DNA of 64,000 nt, from NCBI RefSeq assembly GCF_000337335.1, contig NZ_AOJN01000062.1, positions 1 through 64,000 on the forward strand. The letters run 5' to 3'. This DNA comes from Halorubrum distributum JCM 10118. Lineage in GTDB: Archaea > Halobacteriota > Halobacteria > Halobacteriales > Haloferacaceae. The translations under genes and the position numbers were made by a program. The notes below the pieces were generated by a model, which saw only the letters and a program-made list of their open reading frames with translations, did no database searches and was not told where the DNA came from. Shown here in pieces: positions 54,646 to 62,830 of the stretch. Each line of letters starts with the position of its first letter. Within the stretch, counting starts at the first letter, position 1.

Positions 54646-55286
54646 CAGCCGAAGTACTCCGCTATCTTGGTGTACACTTCGTCCATGTTGTCGCCCTCCA
54701 GCGCGGACAGCGGAATCGTCTCGTGTTGCGGGAAGGCGTTCGCGATCTGCTGGACGTCCGACCCCGGCAGGTCCGTCTTGTTCGCGAGGATGAGCGCGGG
54801 CAGGTCCTGCGACTCGATGATCCCGATCAGCATCGTGTTCACCTGCGTGAACGGGTCCGTCGTGGAGTCGAGCACGTAGATGACGCCGTCGACGTCCTCG
54901 CGGAGCCAGTGCATCGCCTCCGCGACGCCCTCGGTCGCCTCGCGCGACCGGCGGACGGCGTCGTCCTTCTCCATGTCGTGGTCGAGGAACTCCTTGTAGT
55001 CGACCTTCGTCGTCACCCCGGGGGTGTCGACGATGTCGATGGTGACCGTCCGCCCGTTGCGTTCGATCTCCACGTTCTCCTTCCGGCGGGCCCGGCGAGT
55101 CTCGTGGGGGATGTGGCTCTCTGGGCCGACGGCGTCACCCGTCCAGTCGCGTGCGATCCGGTTTGCGAGGGTCGTTTTACCGGCGTTCGGCGGTCCGTAG
55201 ATCCCGATCCGCTTGGGCTCGTCGGCCGCGAACAGGCCGTCCGTGACCCGCGATATGCTGTCTCTGAGATTCGTGAGCAGTCCCAT
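54645..55286 (-). CDS. oapA: OapA, Era-like GTPase
   Basis: A 213-residue small GTPase. G1 GIYGPPNAGKTTLANRI, G3 DIVDTPGV, G4 NKTD, G5 SAL; a GTPase of the Ras-like/Era-type fold. First gene of the oapABC operon. Unlike most genes here it has a Shine-Dalgarno sequence (GGAGGT) 6 nt before the ATG and a leader of about 90 nt from TATA-like CTTAAGTG near 55401-55407. Family role in replication-associated regulation is suggested by its origin linkage in Haloferax. Confidence 0.92.
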   Translation of the reverse strand: MGLLTNLRDSISRVTDGLFAADEPKRIGIYGPPNAGKTTLANRIARDWTGDAVGPESHIPHETRRARRKENVEIERNGRTVTIDIVDTPGVTTKVDYKEFLDHDMEKDDAVRRSREATEGVAEAMHWLREDVDGVIYVLDSTTDPFTQVNTMLIGIIESQDLPALILANKTDLPGSDVQQIANAFPQHETIPLSALEGDNMDEVYTKIAEYFG

Positions 55287-55471
55287 CCTGACCTCCAGTC
55301 CGTGTGGTTTTCCCGAACACCGCGTTCGTTTCCGCGACGCCGTTCGATCCGACGCTCGACGCCCGTTCGGGGGATTACGGTAGCATCCACGCCGCGGTCA
55401 CTTAAGAACTGCGTCAGACATCGCCGATCCGGAGCGTCGGCGCCGGACGAACGCGAAATCGGGAGACAGAA

Positions 55472-55927
55472 CTACGGTTCGTCGCTCTCGCTCGCGGCGT
55501 CGCCCTCTCCGTCGCCCCCGCTCGCGGCGTCGAGGAAGACGAGGGCCCCGCCGAGCAGCGCGAGGTTCTTCACGAAGTTGATCTTGTTGCCGTGGCGCTC
55601 CTTCCCCTCCATCGTCCAGAAGTCGTGGATGGCGGGCGTCGTCCCGAGGAAGAAGACGACGACCGCGCCCGCGGCCGCCCGCGGGAGCCGCCAGAGGACG
55701 ATCCCGAGGTTCGCGACCAGCAGCATTCCGGTGACGAACGGAACGAGGACGTCGGGCATCGGGACGCCCTTCTCCTCGGCGACGGCGACGCGCTTGTCGT
55801 TGTTCTTGAACCCGTCGACGGCCATGTACGCGAGGACGCCGCCGTACAGCGAGCGGCCGAGCAGCGACGGCGCGTCGCGACCCCGGTCCGCGTCCGACCC
55901 GTCGGGAGAATCAGTGTCGGCGGCCAT
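55472..55927 (-). CDS. DoxX-family membrane protein
   Basis: A 151-residue protein with four hydrophobic helices. DoxX features: RSLYGGVLAYMAVDGFKNND, VPMPDVLVPFVTGMLLVANL and the FFLGTTPAIHDFW then INFVKNLALLGGALVFL. The ATG follows the stop codon of the BNR protein gene directly (TGA then ATG), so the two are one operon under the promoter at 57.01 kb. DoxX proteins are often linked to redox or thiol stress. Confidence 0.87.
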   Translation of the reverse strand: MAADTDSPDGSDADRGRDAPSLLGRSLYGGVLAYMAVDGFKNNDKRVAVAEEKGVPMPDVLVPFVTGMLLVANLGIVLWRLPRAAAGAVVVFFLGTTPAIHDFWTMEGKERHGNKINFVKNLALLGGALVFLDAASGGDGEGDAASESDEP

Positions 55928-56989
55928 TCAGACCACCTCGATCCGGCTGACGTTCGCGTCGACGCGCCCCACCGTCTCGTAGGTCGGACCCTCGTCCTCC
56001 TCGCCGGGGAGGCGGCGCATGATCCGGCCCTCCACGTCGTCGCGCTCGTCGGGCACGTCGAAGAGGCCGGAGCCGCAGAGGGCGTCGCCGTCGTAGACCG
56101 CCCACGTCTCGATGACCTCGTGGGGCTCGCCGGGGAAGTCGACGCGCTCGAAGTCGCGGCCGAAGTTGGTGGACTCGAAGAGGGCGACTCCGTGGTCGTC
56201 GTTCACCCACGCCGGGGGCGCCTCCTCGCCGCCGCAGAAGATAACCCGCCCGTCGTGGACGAACACGCGGCGGATGTACGAGAAGTCGTTCCCGGTGTCG
56301 ATCCGCTCGAACGACTCGCCGGCGTCCGTCGTCCGCCACAGGCCGCCCTCGCCCACCGCGTGGCCGAGGCCGAGGTTCTCCAGGTCGTGGTCGAGGTACC
56401 CGGTCGCGACCAGCCACACGTCCTCCGAAACGGGGAGGATCTGGTGAACGTCGTCGACGATGGCGTCCCGGTGGTCGGACCACGTGCGGCCGCCGTCGCG
56501 GCTGACGTGGATCCCGCCGGCCTCGACGCCCGCGATCAGGTGGTCGGGGCGGCCGGGGACCGTCTCCAGCGCGCGGAGGCGTGCGTAGTGGGGATCGATC
56601 GGCGACTCCCAGTGGCCCCGCGAGGGGAGCTCGCGGAACCCCTTCTGTTCGGTCCACGTCTCCCCGCCGTCGACCGACCGGAAGATGTACGGGTCGTTGG
56701 TGCCGGCGTACAGCGCGCCGTCCGCGGTCGCGAGGATCGACCAGACCTCGCTCTGCCCGGCGTGCCAGAAGCGGTCGCCGACGGGTACTTCGAGGTCGGT
56801 CCACGTCTCCCCGCCGTCGACCGAGCGGTACGCGCCCGTCGAGGAGGCGACGAAGACGCCCTCGGTGTGGTCCCACGACTTCACGGCGGTGACGACCCCG
56901 CAGTCGAGGACGTGGTCGAGCTCGTCGCGCTCGAAGGGGACGTCGTCGGCTCGGTACAGCCCGGAGTCTGTCCCGATTAACAGTGTCAT
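55928..56989 (-). CDS. BNR/Ycf48-like beta-propeller protein
   Basis: A 353-residue beta-propeller of sialidase/BNR type. Repeated Asp-box sequences appear: SVDGGETW (twice), SRDGGRTW and TTDAGESF, spread from about 60 to 230, a pattern like the plant/cyanobacterial assembly factor Ycf48 and bacterial exo-sialidases. No catalytic Arg triad is clear. No signal peptide. The ATG at 56989 is chosen because TATA-like CTTTATTG at about 57012-57019 lies 27 nt upstream and an inverted repeat operator lies just beyond it. Operon with DoxX. Role unknown. Confidence 0.82.
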   Translation of the reverse strand: MTLLIGTDSGLYRADDVPFERDELDHVLDCGVVTAVKSWDHTEGVFVASSTGAYRSVDGGETWTDLEVPVGDRFWHAGQSEVWSILATADGALYAGTNDPYIFRSVDGGETWTEQKGFRELPSRGHWESPIDPHYARLRALETVPGRPDHLIAGVEAGGIHVSRDGGRTWSDHRDAIVDDVHQILPVSEDVWLVATGYLDHDLENLGLGHAVGEGGLWRTTDAGESFERIDTGNDFSYIRRVFVHDGRVIFCGGEEAPPAWVNDDHGVALFESTNFGRDFERVDFPGEPHEVIETWAVYDGDALCGSGLFDVPDERDDVEGRIMRRLPGEEDEGPTYETVGRVDANVSRIEVV

Positions 56990-57018
56990 ATTCGGGCGTC
57001 GGTCGGCGGGGCAATAAA

Positions 57019-57038
57019 GTTTTACCAACCTGTAAAAC
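57019..57038. promoter_or_regulatory. Operator palindrome between divergent promoters
   Basis: GTTTTACCAACCTGTAAAAC: perfect 7-bp arms. Core TTTACC-N4-TGTAAA (57021-57036) matches the core TTTACC-N4-GGTAAA at 62747-62762 near the TetR gene. It lies between the TATA boxes of the BNR gene and the TatD-like gene. Confidence 0.7.
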
Positions 57039-57068
57039 GCTAAGTGTCCGGGGGGCGATGGGGAATCC

Positions 57069-58076
57069 ATGCCCGCACCTCACGCCACCGTTCGCCCAAC
57101 TGACGCCGACCACCTGAACGAGTCGGCCGCCGACCTCCCGACCGAGCTGCTGAACCTGCCGTGGATCGACCCGCACAACCACGCGCACACGCTCTCGTGG
57201 GAGGACCGCGAGCGGTACGCCCTCTCCGGCTGCCGGTCGATGGTGATGGTGTCGTCGGGGTACCACTGGACACCCTACAAGCCCGTCGAGGCGGGCGACA
57301 TCCGCTTCCTGTGGGACGACGCGGTCAACCGTCGCCGAGCGATCGAGCGCAACCACTTCTTCGAGGCGAAGCTGAGCCTCGGCGTCCACTCCGGCGTCCG
57401 GATCGAGGACCCCGACGAGCTGCTGGCCGCGATGGACGACTACTGCGCGCTCGACGAGGTGGTCGCCGTCGGCGAGACGGGCGTGACGCCGACTCAGCAC
57501 GTCGAGCGCTGGGACGTCGACGCACAGCAGGCGGTCGTTCAGGCGCAGATGGAGCTCGCAGACGACCACGGCCTCCCGGTCCTGCTCCACACGCCGAACA
57601 CCACGCCCGACGCGAAACGGGAGTACCGCGACGACCTCGGCGTCACCCCCGGCTACGAGAAGAACGCCGGGCTCGGCACCGAGCCCGTCCTGGACGGCGA
57701 GAACCCGGCGCTGGAGGCGGTGAAACGCGATGTGGAGGCCGCGAGCGACGCGGGCCTCGACGAGGAGCGCGTCGTCGCCTCGCACGCGGACGCGAACAAC
57801 ACCGCGTACCTGATGGCGGAGACGGACTGCTATCTGAGCTACACCATCGGCCACTCGTGGCTCGTGGGCGTCGACGCCGCCGACGTGGCGAACGCCATCG
57901 ACGAGTACGGCCCCGAGCGGATCATGATCGACACCGACACCGCGAACGTGCTGCGCACGGACCCCTACGCGGTGAAGCGCGCGATATTCGAGCTGTACCG
58001 CTACGGCATCGACGTCGATGACATCCGGACCGTCGTGTACGAGAACCCGCGGGACGTGTTCGGGCTGGCGGAGTAG
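57069..58076 (+). CDS. TatD-family metal-dependent hydrolase
   Basis: A 335-residue amidohydrolase-superfamily protein. Metal ligands: IDPHNHAHT (His-x-His), VGETGVTP (Glu), VLLHTPN (His), SHADANN (His), IDTDTANVL (Asp), as in TatD. It hydrolyses phosphoester or amide-type bonds; the substrate of this branch is unknown. Divergent from the BNR gene with the shared operator between them, so probably in the same regulon. TATA-like sequence about 27 nt before the ATG at 57069. Confidence 0.88.
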   Translation: MPAPHATVRPTDADHLNESAADLPTELLNLPWIDPHNHAHTLSWEDRERYALSGCRSMVMVSSGYHWTPYKPVEAGDIRFLWDDAVNRRRAIERNHFFEAKLSLGVHSGVRIEDPDELLAAMDDYCALDEVVAVGETGVTPTQHVERWDVDAQQAVVQAQMELADDHGLPVLLHTPNTTPDAKREYRDDLGVTPGYEKNAGLGTEPVLDGENPALEAVKRDVEAASDAGLDEERVVASHADANNTAYLMAETDCYLSYTIGHSWLVGVDAADVANAIDEYGPERIMIDTDTANVLRTDPYAVKRAIFELYRYGIDVDDIRTVVYENPRDVFGLAE

Positions 58077-58245
58077 GATATTCAAATCGGTCCGCGGGGT
58101 CGCGGTGGCGTTGCCGGTGGCTCTGCCGCAGCCTCCGAGAGACGTACTGCGATTCCGTGCGTGGCTGACAGCGACCGTGAGACGACGGTGTGCGAGGGAG
58201 AGTCGCGAACGAGGCGAGCGACGGGGACCGCGGTTTGGGGGAGCT

Positions 58246-58734
58246 TTACCTCCGACAGAGACACTCGTGTGACACTCGGGTTACATCGATAAGGTGGCGG
58301 TGGATGTCGTCGGCCAAGGAGTACATCGCCTTCGCCTGTTCCTTCGTTGCGATGCCGAGCCTGTAGTAGGTCTCCGTTCGGTTCCGGTTCCACAGCTCAG
58401 CGAGGTCATCCCCGAAGGCATCGTCGTAGAGACCGATCTCGGCGCCCCGTTGGTAGAGCCGCCGGTGGCTACTGATGACCTCCGAGGGTGACATCGCTCC
58501 GTCGTGGATCAACCGGAACTGGATCGTGCGCTCGATGGCGACGAACGCCGACTCGATCACGACCGTGTAGTATCCTCGGTCGAGGAGGTTCGATCCGACC
58601 TCCAACAGCCGGCAGGCACGGCGAAGTTGGACCAGCTCCGCGTCGTCAACGTCCAAACCCTCCTCGATCGTTCCGGGGCTGCCCTCGAAGCTCCGCTCGG
58701 CCTCCGCCAATCGATCTCGGATATCGTCATTCAT
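58246..58734 (-). CDS. HEPN-domain protein (toxin-like)
   Basis: A 162-residue helical HEPN protein. The pair of helices ending RNRTETYYRLG (about 122-132) corresponds to the RX4-6H-type RNase motif; here the final His is Tyr, as in some variant members. It overlaps by 8 nt with the upstream MNT-type gene, so the two form a classic HEPN/MNT pair. In known systems the nucleotidyltransferase blocks the HEPN RNase, for example by AMP addition at the motif Tyr. Confidence 0.85.
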   Translation of the reverse strand: MNDDIRDRLAEAERSFEGSPGTIEEGLDVDDAELVQLRRACRLLEVGSNLLDRGYYTVVIESAFVAIERTIQFRLIHDGAMSPSEVISSHRRLYQRGAEIGLYDDAFGDDLAELWNRNRTETYYRLGIATKEQAKAMYSLADDIHRHLIDVTRVSHECLCRR

Positions 58735-59392
58735 CGGCGTACACCTCGGTCCGGAGCTCTGAGAAGAGGTCGGAATCGACCAACGTGATGGCATCATCGA
58801 ACTGGGGACGAAGCTGGTCGCCGATTCGTCGGACGCTGTCCGTCGATTCGACGAGCGGCTGGTAGGTGTACCGGTTCCCCTCGAACCGTCGGTCTTCGAG
58901 GTCGCTGACGATCGACTGGACGGTCCGACGAGCAGCGGTCCGATCTTCGTCAACGATCACCAGTAGGTCGATGTCGCTGGTCCGATCCGCTTTCCCCCGA
59001 GCGACGCTGCCGAATAGGACGACACCGACTAAATCGTCCAGTTCCTCACGGGCTCGTCGGAGGAAGGCCCGGACCGGGTGGTGGAACTCGCTTTGCGGGA
59101 TCGAGAGAATCGGGTCCGGTTTCGTGAGCCGCTCACGGTTGATCCGGACCTGCCGGGTCCGACCGTCCTGTGCCGTTTCGACGACGTCAAGCTCCGAAAG
59201 CAGCTTCACTGCCTTCGAGATCGTCCCCTGGTTCGCCCCCGTGAGACTCGCGAGTTCGCTCATCGAGTACGTCGCGTATGGCTGATCTACGAGAACCGCA
59301 AGAACGTCCTCCATTGCTTGGTATCGAAACACCCGATCCTCCGGAAACGGATATCGCAGTTCGATCGAGATCGACTCTTTCTCATTAGGCAT
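58727..59392 (-). CDS. MNT-type nucleotidyltransferase with N-terminal HTH (antitoxin-like)
   Basis: A 221-residue protein. Residues about 20-90 form a helix-turn-helix (SMSELASLTGANQGTISKAVKLL); residues about 115-200 form the minimal nucleotidyltransferase with GSVARGKADRTSDIDLLVI. It is first in the pair. A palindrome at 59397-59409 just before the start is a likely autoregulatory operator. TATA-like TTTTTACAC near 59411-59420. AT-richer than its surroundings, so probably transferred. Confidence 0.9.
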   Translation of the reverse strand: MPNEKESISIELRYPFPEDRVFRYQAMEDVLAVLVDQPYATYSMSELASLTGANQGTISKAVKLLSELDVVETAQDGRTRQVRINRERLTKPDPILSIPQSEFHHPVRAFLRRAREELDDLVGVVLFGSVARGKADRTSDIDLLVIVDEDRTAARRTVQSIVSDLEDRRFEGNRYTYQPLVESTDSVRRIGDQLRPQFDDAITLVDSDLFSELRTEVYADE

Positions 59393-59396
59393 ACAA

Positions 59397-59409
59397 TTCC
59401 TATTAGGAA
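59397..59409. promoter_or_regulatory. Operator palindrome before the MNT gene
   Basis: TTCCTATTAGGAA, perfect 6-bp arms around one T, between the TATA-like box and the ATG at 59392. This is where an HTH-bearing antitoxin would repress its own promoter. Confidence 0.65.
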
Positions 59410-59622
59410 ACAGTGTAAAAACTCTGCCGATGAACTGGGTCGATTAGGACGGCTTGCCACGGTTAGAATTCGATGTTTCAGGCGTATTTCCCTCAAAAAG
59501 TGGCGTATTGTGAGTCGTTCCGGTGGATACGAACATAGCGACGAACGAGAGCGAGAGTGAGTATCGCAGATCGACGTTGCCGATTCTGGATTTAGATAGC
59601 CGTGAGCGACAGCGAGGAGCGC
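59410..59622. other. AT-rich gap before repeat copy D
   Basis: Contains the MNT promoter (about 59411-59420). The rest has lower G+C than the core genes and no coding signal is seen. Confidence 0.5.
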
Positions 59623-59995
59623 TTATAAAATGAGAGTACGGTGGCGCGCCTGCGAGCGGCCGGAGCGAAGCGGAGGCCGCGAGCCAGCCCGCGAGGGACG
59701 CGGTGAGCGAGGGGCGACTGCAGGGAGCCCTGAGCGAACCGCGAGGCTGGGGAGGTGTGAGGCTGCGGTGCTGTGCGGTACGGGGTGGGACTCAAAGAGG
59801 CAGTCGCGAGGGCGACGTAGGCGACGCAAGCACTGGAACGAGGGAGCGAACGCAGTGAGCGACCGAGTGAAGCGCGCAGCGATCGTACGTCGCCCTCGCG
59901 ACTGGGGCTTTGGAGGTACTCACCGCCGATCTGTAATCAGCTATTTATAACTGAACGGCCGGAGCTGTAGAGAAGTTCACTGTACGGGTTTCGTT
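59623..59995 (+). repeat. Dispersed structured repeat, copy D
   Basis: Full plus-oriented copy. Hairpin 2 arms CGCGGT (59699-59704) with ACCGCG (59738-59743). Hairpin 3 has perfect 19-bp arms (59801-59819 with 59886-59904). The 57-bp units start at 59900 and 59957 (second degenerate), with TTTATAA at 59944-59950. Located between the HEPN/MNT pair and a small membrane gene. Confidence 0.86.
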
Positions 59996-60043
59996 GAGAT
60001 TCTCGGCAGAGAAGCCGTTCCGATTTTGATCAGTCGAGCCCAC

Positions 60044-60316
60044 TTAAAAACCGCCCACCGCAGGGAGTACCGTTCCGAGAAGAGTCAGACAGGCGGCACC
60101 GACCAACGCCAGAAGGACGAGAGGAGGGGCAGTAAACTCCTCTGGGTCGGTTTGAAGCGATTCGTAGCCGGCAACGGCGAGCATTCCAGCCCCACCGATC
60201 GCCATGAGCAGTATCGGGATGCTGCGATCGCCGGCGACGAGCGACGCTACCGCTGGCCCTCCGATTGAGGTTCCGATAACGGCGAATGAGCCAGTGTAGA
60301 GGTACAGATCCTCCAT
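60044..60316 (-). CDS. Small membrane protein, unknown
   Basis: A 90-residue protein with three hydrophobic helices (about 8-28, 32-50, 64-86). GC-poorer than core genes. The TATA-like sequence upstream (about 60340) is weak. No function is recognised. Confidence 0.6.
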   Translation of the reverse strand: MEDLYLYTGSFAVIGTSIGGPAVASLVAGDRSIPILLMAIGGAGMLAVAGYESLQTDPEEFTAPPLVLLALVGAACLTLLGTVLPAVGGF

Positions 60317-60441
60317 TGGCGATGTAACAGCGCGAGGACACTTGTAGGTTGGTTAGCGATGTACGAGCGAGTCCGAAGAATGCGATTTCGACGAAGCCGC
60401 CACGTCGGTAATCTTTTATAAATCCCGAGGAGGCGAGGATC
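60317..60441. other. Short gap
   Basis: No gene seen. CTTTTATAAAT at about 60413-60422 is another TTTATAA-type element but without the rest of the repeat. Confidence 0.4.
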
Positions 60442-61326
60442 CTACTCCGTCTCGAACTGGTTCGTGAGTTCGCCGACGCCCTCGACGCCGATGGTAACCG
60501 AATCGCCGTCGCCGAGCAGCACCGGGGGATCGCGGTAGACGCCGACGCCGGGCGGCGTACCAGTAAAAATCAGATCGCCGGGTTCGAGCGTGAACGCCTG
60601 GCTACAGAAGGAGATCAGCTCGTCGACGCCGAATATCAGGTTCTCGGTCGAGGACTCCTGAAGCCGCTCGCCGTTGATCTCGGCGAAGATCTCGAGGTCG
60701 TGGGGGTCGCCCACCTCGTCGGTCGTGACGAGCTCAGGCCCGGTCGGGGCGAACGTGTCGAGGCTCTTCCCGCGGACCCACTGGCCGTCGCCGTGCTGGA
60801 GGTCGCGCGCGGAGACGTCGTTGCCGACCGTGAAGCCGGCCACGTGGTCCATCGCCTCGTCGGGCTCGACACGGCGGGCGCGCTCGCCGATCACGGCGAC
60901 GAGTTCGGCCTCGTAGTCGACCTTCTCGGTGTAGTCGGGGTCCCAGCGGACCGCGTCGTCGGGGCCGACGACCGAGGTCGGGAACTTCGAGAAGAGGACC
61001 GGCTCGTCCGGGATCTCGTTGTCGCCCTCCTCGGCGTGGTCGCGGTAGTTCAGCCCGACGCAGACGACCTTCTGCGGGTCGTCGACGGGGGCGGCGCGGT
61101 CGAGGTCCGCCGAGTCGCGGACGCCGACGCCGGTCTCGGCGGCGTGTTCGACCGCGAGGTCGACCTTGCGGCGCCACTCCCAGTCGGCGAGGAGGTCGCT
61201 GGTTCGGTCGGGAACGTGGATCCCGGCGGCGGCGCCGGCCTCGGCGAGGTCGACGACGCCGTCGTCGGTCGCGACGCCGGGCCACGGTGTCTGTTCGTCC
61301 GTCGTACGGTATTGTCCGATTCGCAT
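60442..61326 (-). CDS. Fumarylacetoacetate-hydrolase-family protein
   Basis: A 294-residue FAH-fold hydrolase or decarboxylase. Metal ligands in DYEAELVAVIG and GNDVSARDLQ, and the signature CVGLNYRDHAEEGDNEIPDEPVLFSKFPTSVVGP; the C-terminus GDLIFTGTPPGVG is typical. Family members cleave or decarboxylate dicarbonyl acids in aromatic or other catabolism. 30 bp downstream of the amidohydrolase gene, same operon under the operator at 62747. Confidence 0.92.
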   Translation of the reverse strand: MRIGQYRTTDEQTPWPGVATDDGVVDLAEAGAAAGIHVPDRTSDLLADWEWRRKVDLAVEHAAETGVGVRDSADLDRAAPVDDPQKVVCVGLNYRDHAEEGDNEIPDEPVLFSKFPTSVVGPDDAVRWDPDYTEKVDYEAELVAVIGERARRVEPDEAMDHVAGFTVGNDVSARDLQHGDGQWVRGKSLDTFAPTGPELVTTDEVGDPHDLEIFAEINGERLQESSTENLIFGVDELISFCSQAFTLEPGDLIFTGTPPGVGVYRDPPVLLGDGDSVTIGVEGVGELTNQFETE

Positions 61327-61356
61327 GTGAAATGTGGGTGTTGTCGGTCCGCGGCG

Positions 61357-62712
61357 TTACAGGTCGATCCCGGCCTCGTCGAGCAGGCGCTCGCCGGAGG
61401 CGACGAAGCGGTCGAACTCCTCGTCGACCTTCGGGTTCGTCAAGTCGCCGTCGCGCTTGACGACCTCGCCGTCGACGAGGACGGTGTCGATGTGCGAGGG
61501 GTCGGTCTGGAACACGACCGTCTGGACCGGGTCGTGGCAGGGCGCGGTCATGAAGTCGTCCGCGTCGAACAAGACGAGGTCGGCGCGCTTGCCGGGCGTG
61601 ATCGTCCCGATCTCGTCGTCGAGGCCGAGCGCCTTCGCGCCCTCGATGGTGGCCATCTCCAGGGTGTCGCGCGCGGAGATGCTCACCTCGGTGACCTCCT
61701 CGTCGCCCTCCAAGACCGCCTGGTTGTCGAACATGCGCTGGAGCTGCAAGCCGATCCGCATCTGGCTGCCCATGTCGCCGCTGACGTTCGAGCAGACGTC
61801 GACGCCCCACGCCGGGCGGCCGCCCGCCTCGAGCACCTTCCCGGTGACGGGGATGCCGTGGCCCATCTGCATCTCGACCTCGGGGGTCGACGAGAAGGAG
61901 ACGCCCTGCTCGACGGCGTGGTCGATGTCCTCCTGGGTGAAGTGGTTCCCGTGGGCGACGTTGACGTCGGGGCCGAGCATGTCCTCGATGGCGCCGAAGC
62001 CCTGGTAATCGTCGCCGTACTCGGAGGACGGCCACAGCGCGGCGCCCATGTGGATCGTCGAGAGCGCGCCGAGGTCCCGGGCCAGTTCGAGGTCCGCGCG
62101 GGCGGTCTCGGGGGTACAGAAGTCCGGGCCGCGGAGCCCGAGAGCGAGGCTGAGCAGGTCGTCGTCGCGGATCTTCTCCTCGTGGAGGCTACGGATCTTC
62201 TCCTCGGGGAGGCCGACGTCGCTCTCGTACCACCACTTCGCCGCGTCGTCGCCCGGCGGGCCGTACGTGTACACCGCGCGCAGGCCGGTGTCCTGCAGCG
62301 CGTCGACCGCGCGTTCGCCGTGCTCGAGCGTGTTCGGGTACGACCAGTCGAGGGCCGTCGTCGTCCCGGTGTTGAGCTTCTCGAAGGCGCCGTAGAGGCC
62401 GCCGAGGTACATGTCCTCGGGCTGATAGATCCCGGTGATGTTGCCGAGCATGTGGTCGAAGTACTCGCCCATGAGCGACCAGTCGCCGGCGATGCCGCGC
62501 ATCTGCGTCTGCGCGAGGTGAATGTGCGAGTCGACGAACCCCGGGACGACGATCTTCCCGGTAGCGTCGATCTCCTCCGCGTTCGACGCCGACAGTCCGG
62601 TACCGACCTCGATTATCTCCCCGTCCTCGATCAGGACGTCGGCCGCCTCGAACTCCCCAACGTCCGGGTCGAGCGAGACCACGGTCCCGTTTCGCACGAT
62701 CGTCTGTGTCAT
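61357..62712 (-). CDS. Amidohydrolase, AtzA/TrzN-like
   Basis: A 451-residue zinc-dependent amidohydrolase. Ligand motifs DSHIHLAQTQMRG (His-x-His), HMGAALW, VNVAHGNHFT (His), SSTPEVEMQMGHG and GVDVCSNVSG (Asp). The ATZ/TRZ-like subgroup removes amino, chloro or related groups from heterocycles. TATA-like GTTTTAACC at 62739-62746, 27 nt before the ATG at 62712; the operator lies directly beyond it. First gene of an operon with the FAH protein. Native substrate unknown. Confidence 0.93.
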   Translation of the reverse strand: MTQTIVRNGTVVSLDPDVGEFEAADVLIEDGEIIEVGTGLSASNAEEIDATGKIVVPGFVDSHIHLAQTQMRGIAGDWSLMGEYFDHMLGNITGIYQPEDMYLGGLYGAFEKLNTGTTTALDWSYPNTLEHGERAVDALQDTGLRAVYTYGPPGDDAAKWWYESDVGLPEEKIRSLHEEKIRDDDLLSLALGLRGPDFCTPETARADLELARDLGALSTIHMGAALWPSSEYGDDYQGFGAIEDMLGPDVNVAHGNHFTQEDIDHAVEQGVSFSSTPEVEMQMGHGIPVTGKVLEAGGRPAWGVDVCSNVSGDMGSQMRIGLQLQRMFDNQAVLEGDEEVTEVSISARDTLEMATIEGAKALGLDDEIGTITPGKRADLVLFDADDFMTAPCHDPVQTVVFQTDPSHIDTVLVDGEVVKRDGDLTNPKVDEEFDRFVASGERLLDEAGIDL

Positions 62713-62746
62713 GTTCGATAATAGGGTTTGACCAAGAGGTTAAAAC

Positions 62747-62762
62747 TTTACCGGGCGGTAAA
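62747..62762. promoter_or_regulatory. Operator palindrome before the amidohydrolase operon
   Basis: TTTACCGGGCGGTAAA, same core as at 57021-57036, here extended to CTTTACC/GGTAAAG. It sits immediately upstream of the TATA box of the amidohydrolase, the same relative place as for the BNR gene. The TetR gene starts 68 bp away. Confidence 0.7.
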
Positions 62763-62830
62763 GGTCGACGGCGGCGACCGTAGGCTCGGAGAGGCAACCG
62801 TATTATGTACCTCACACGTAGAGTACCCGT

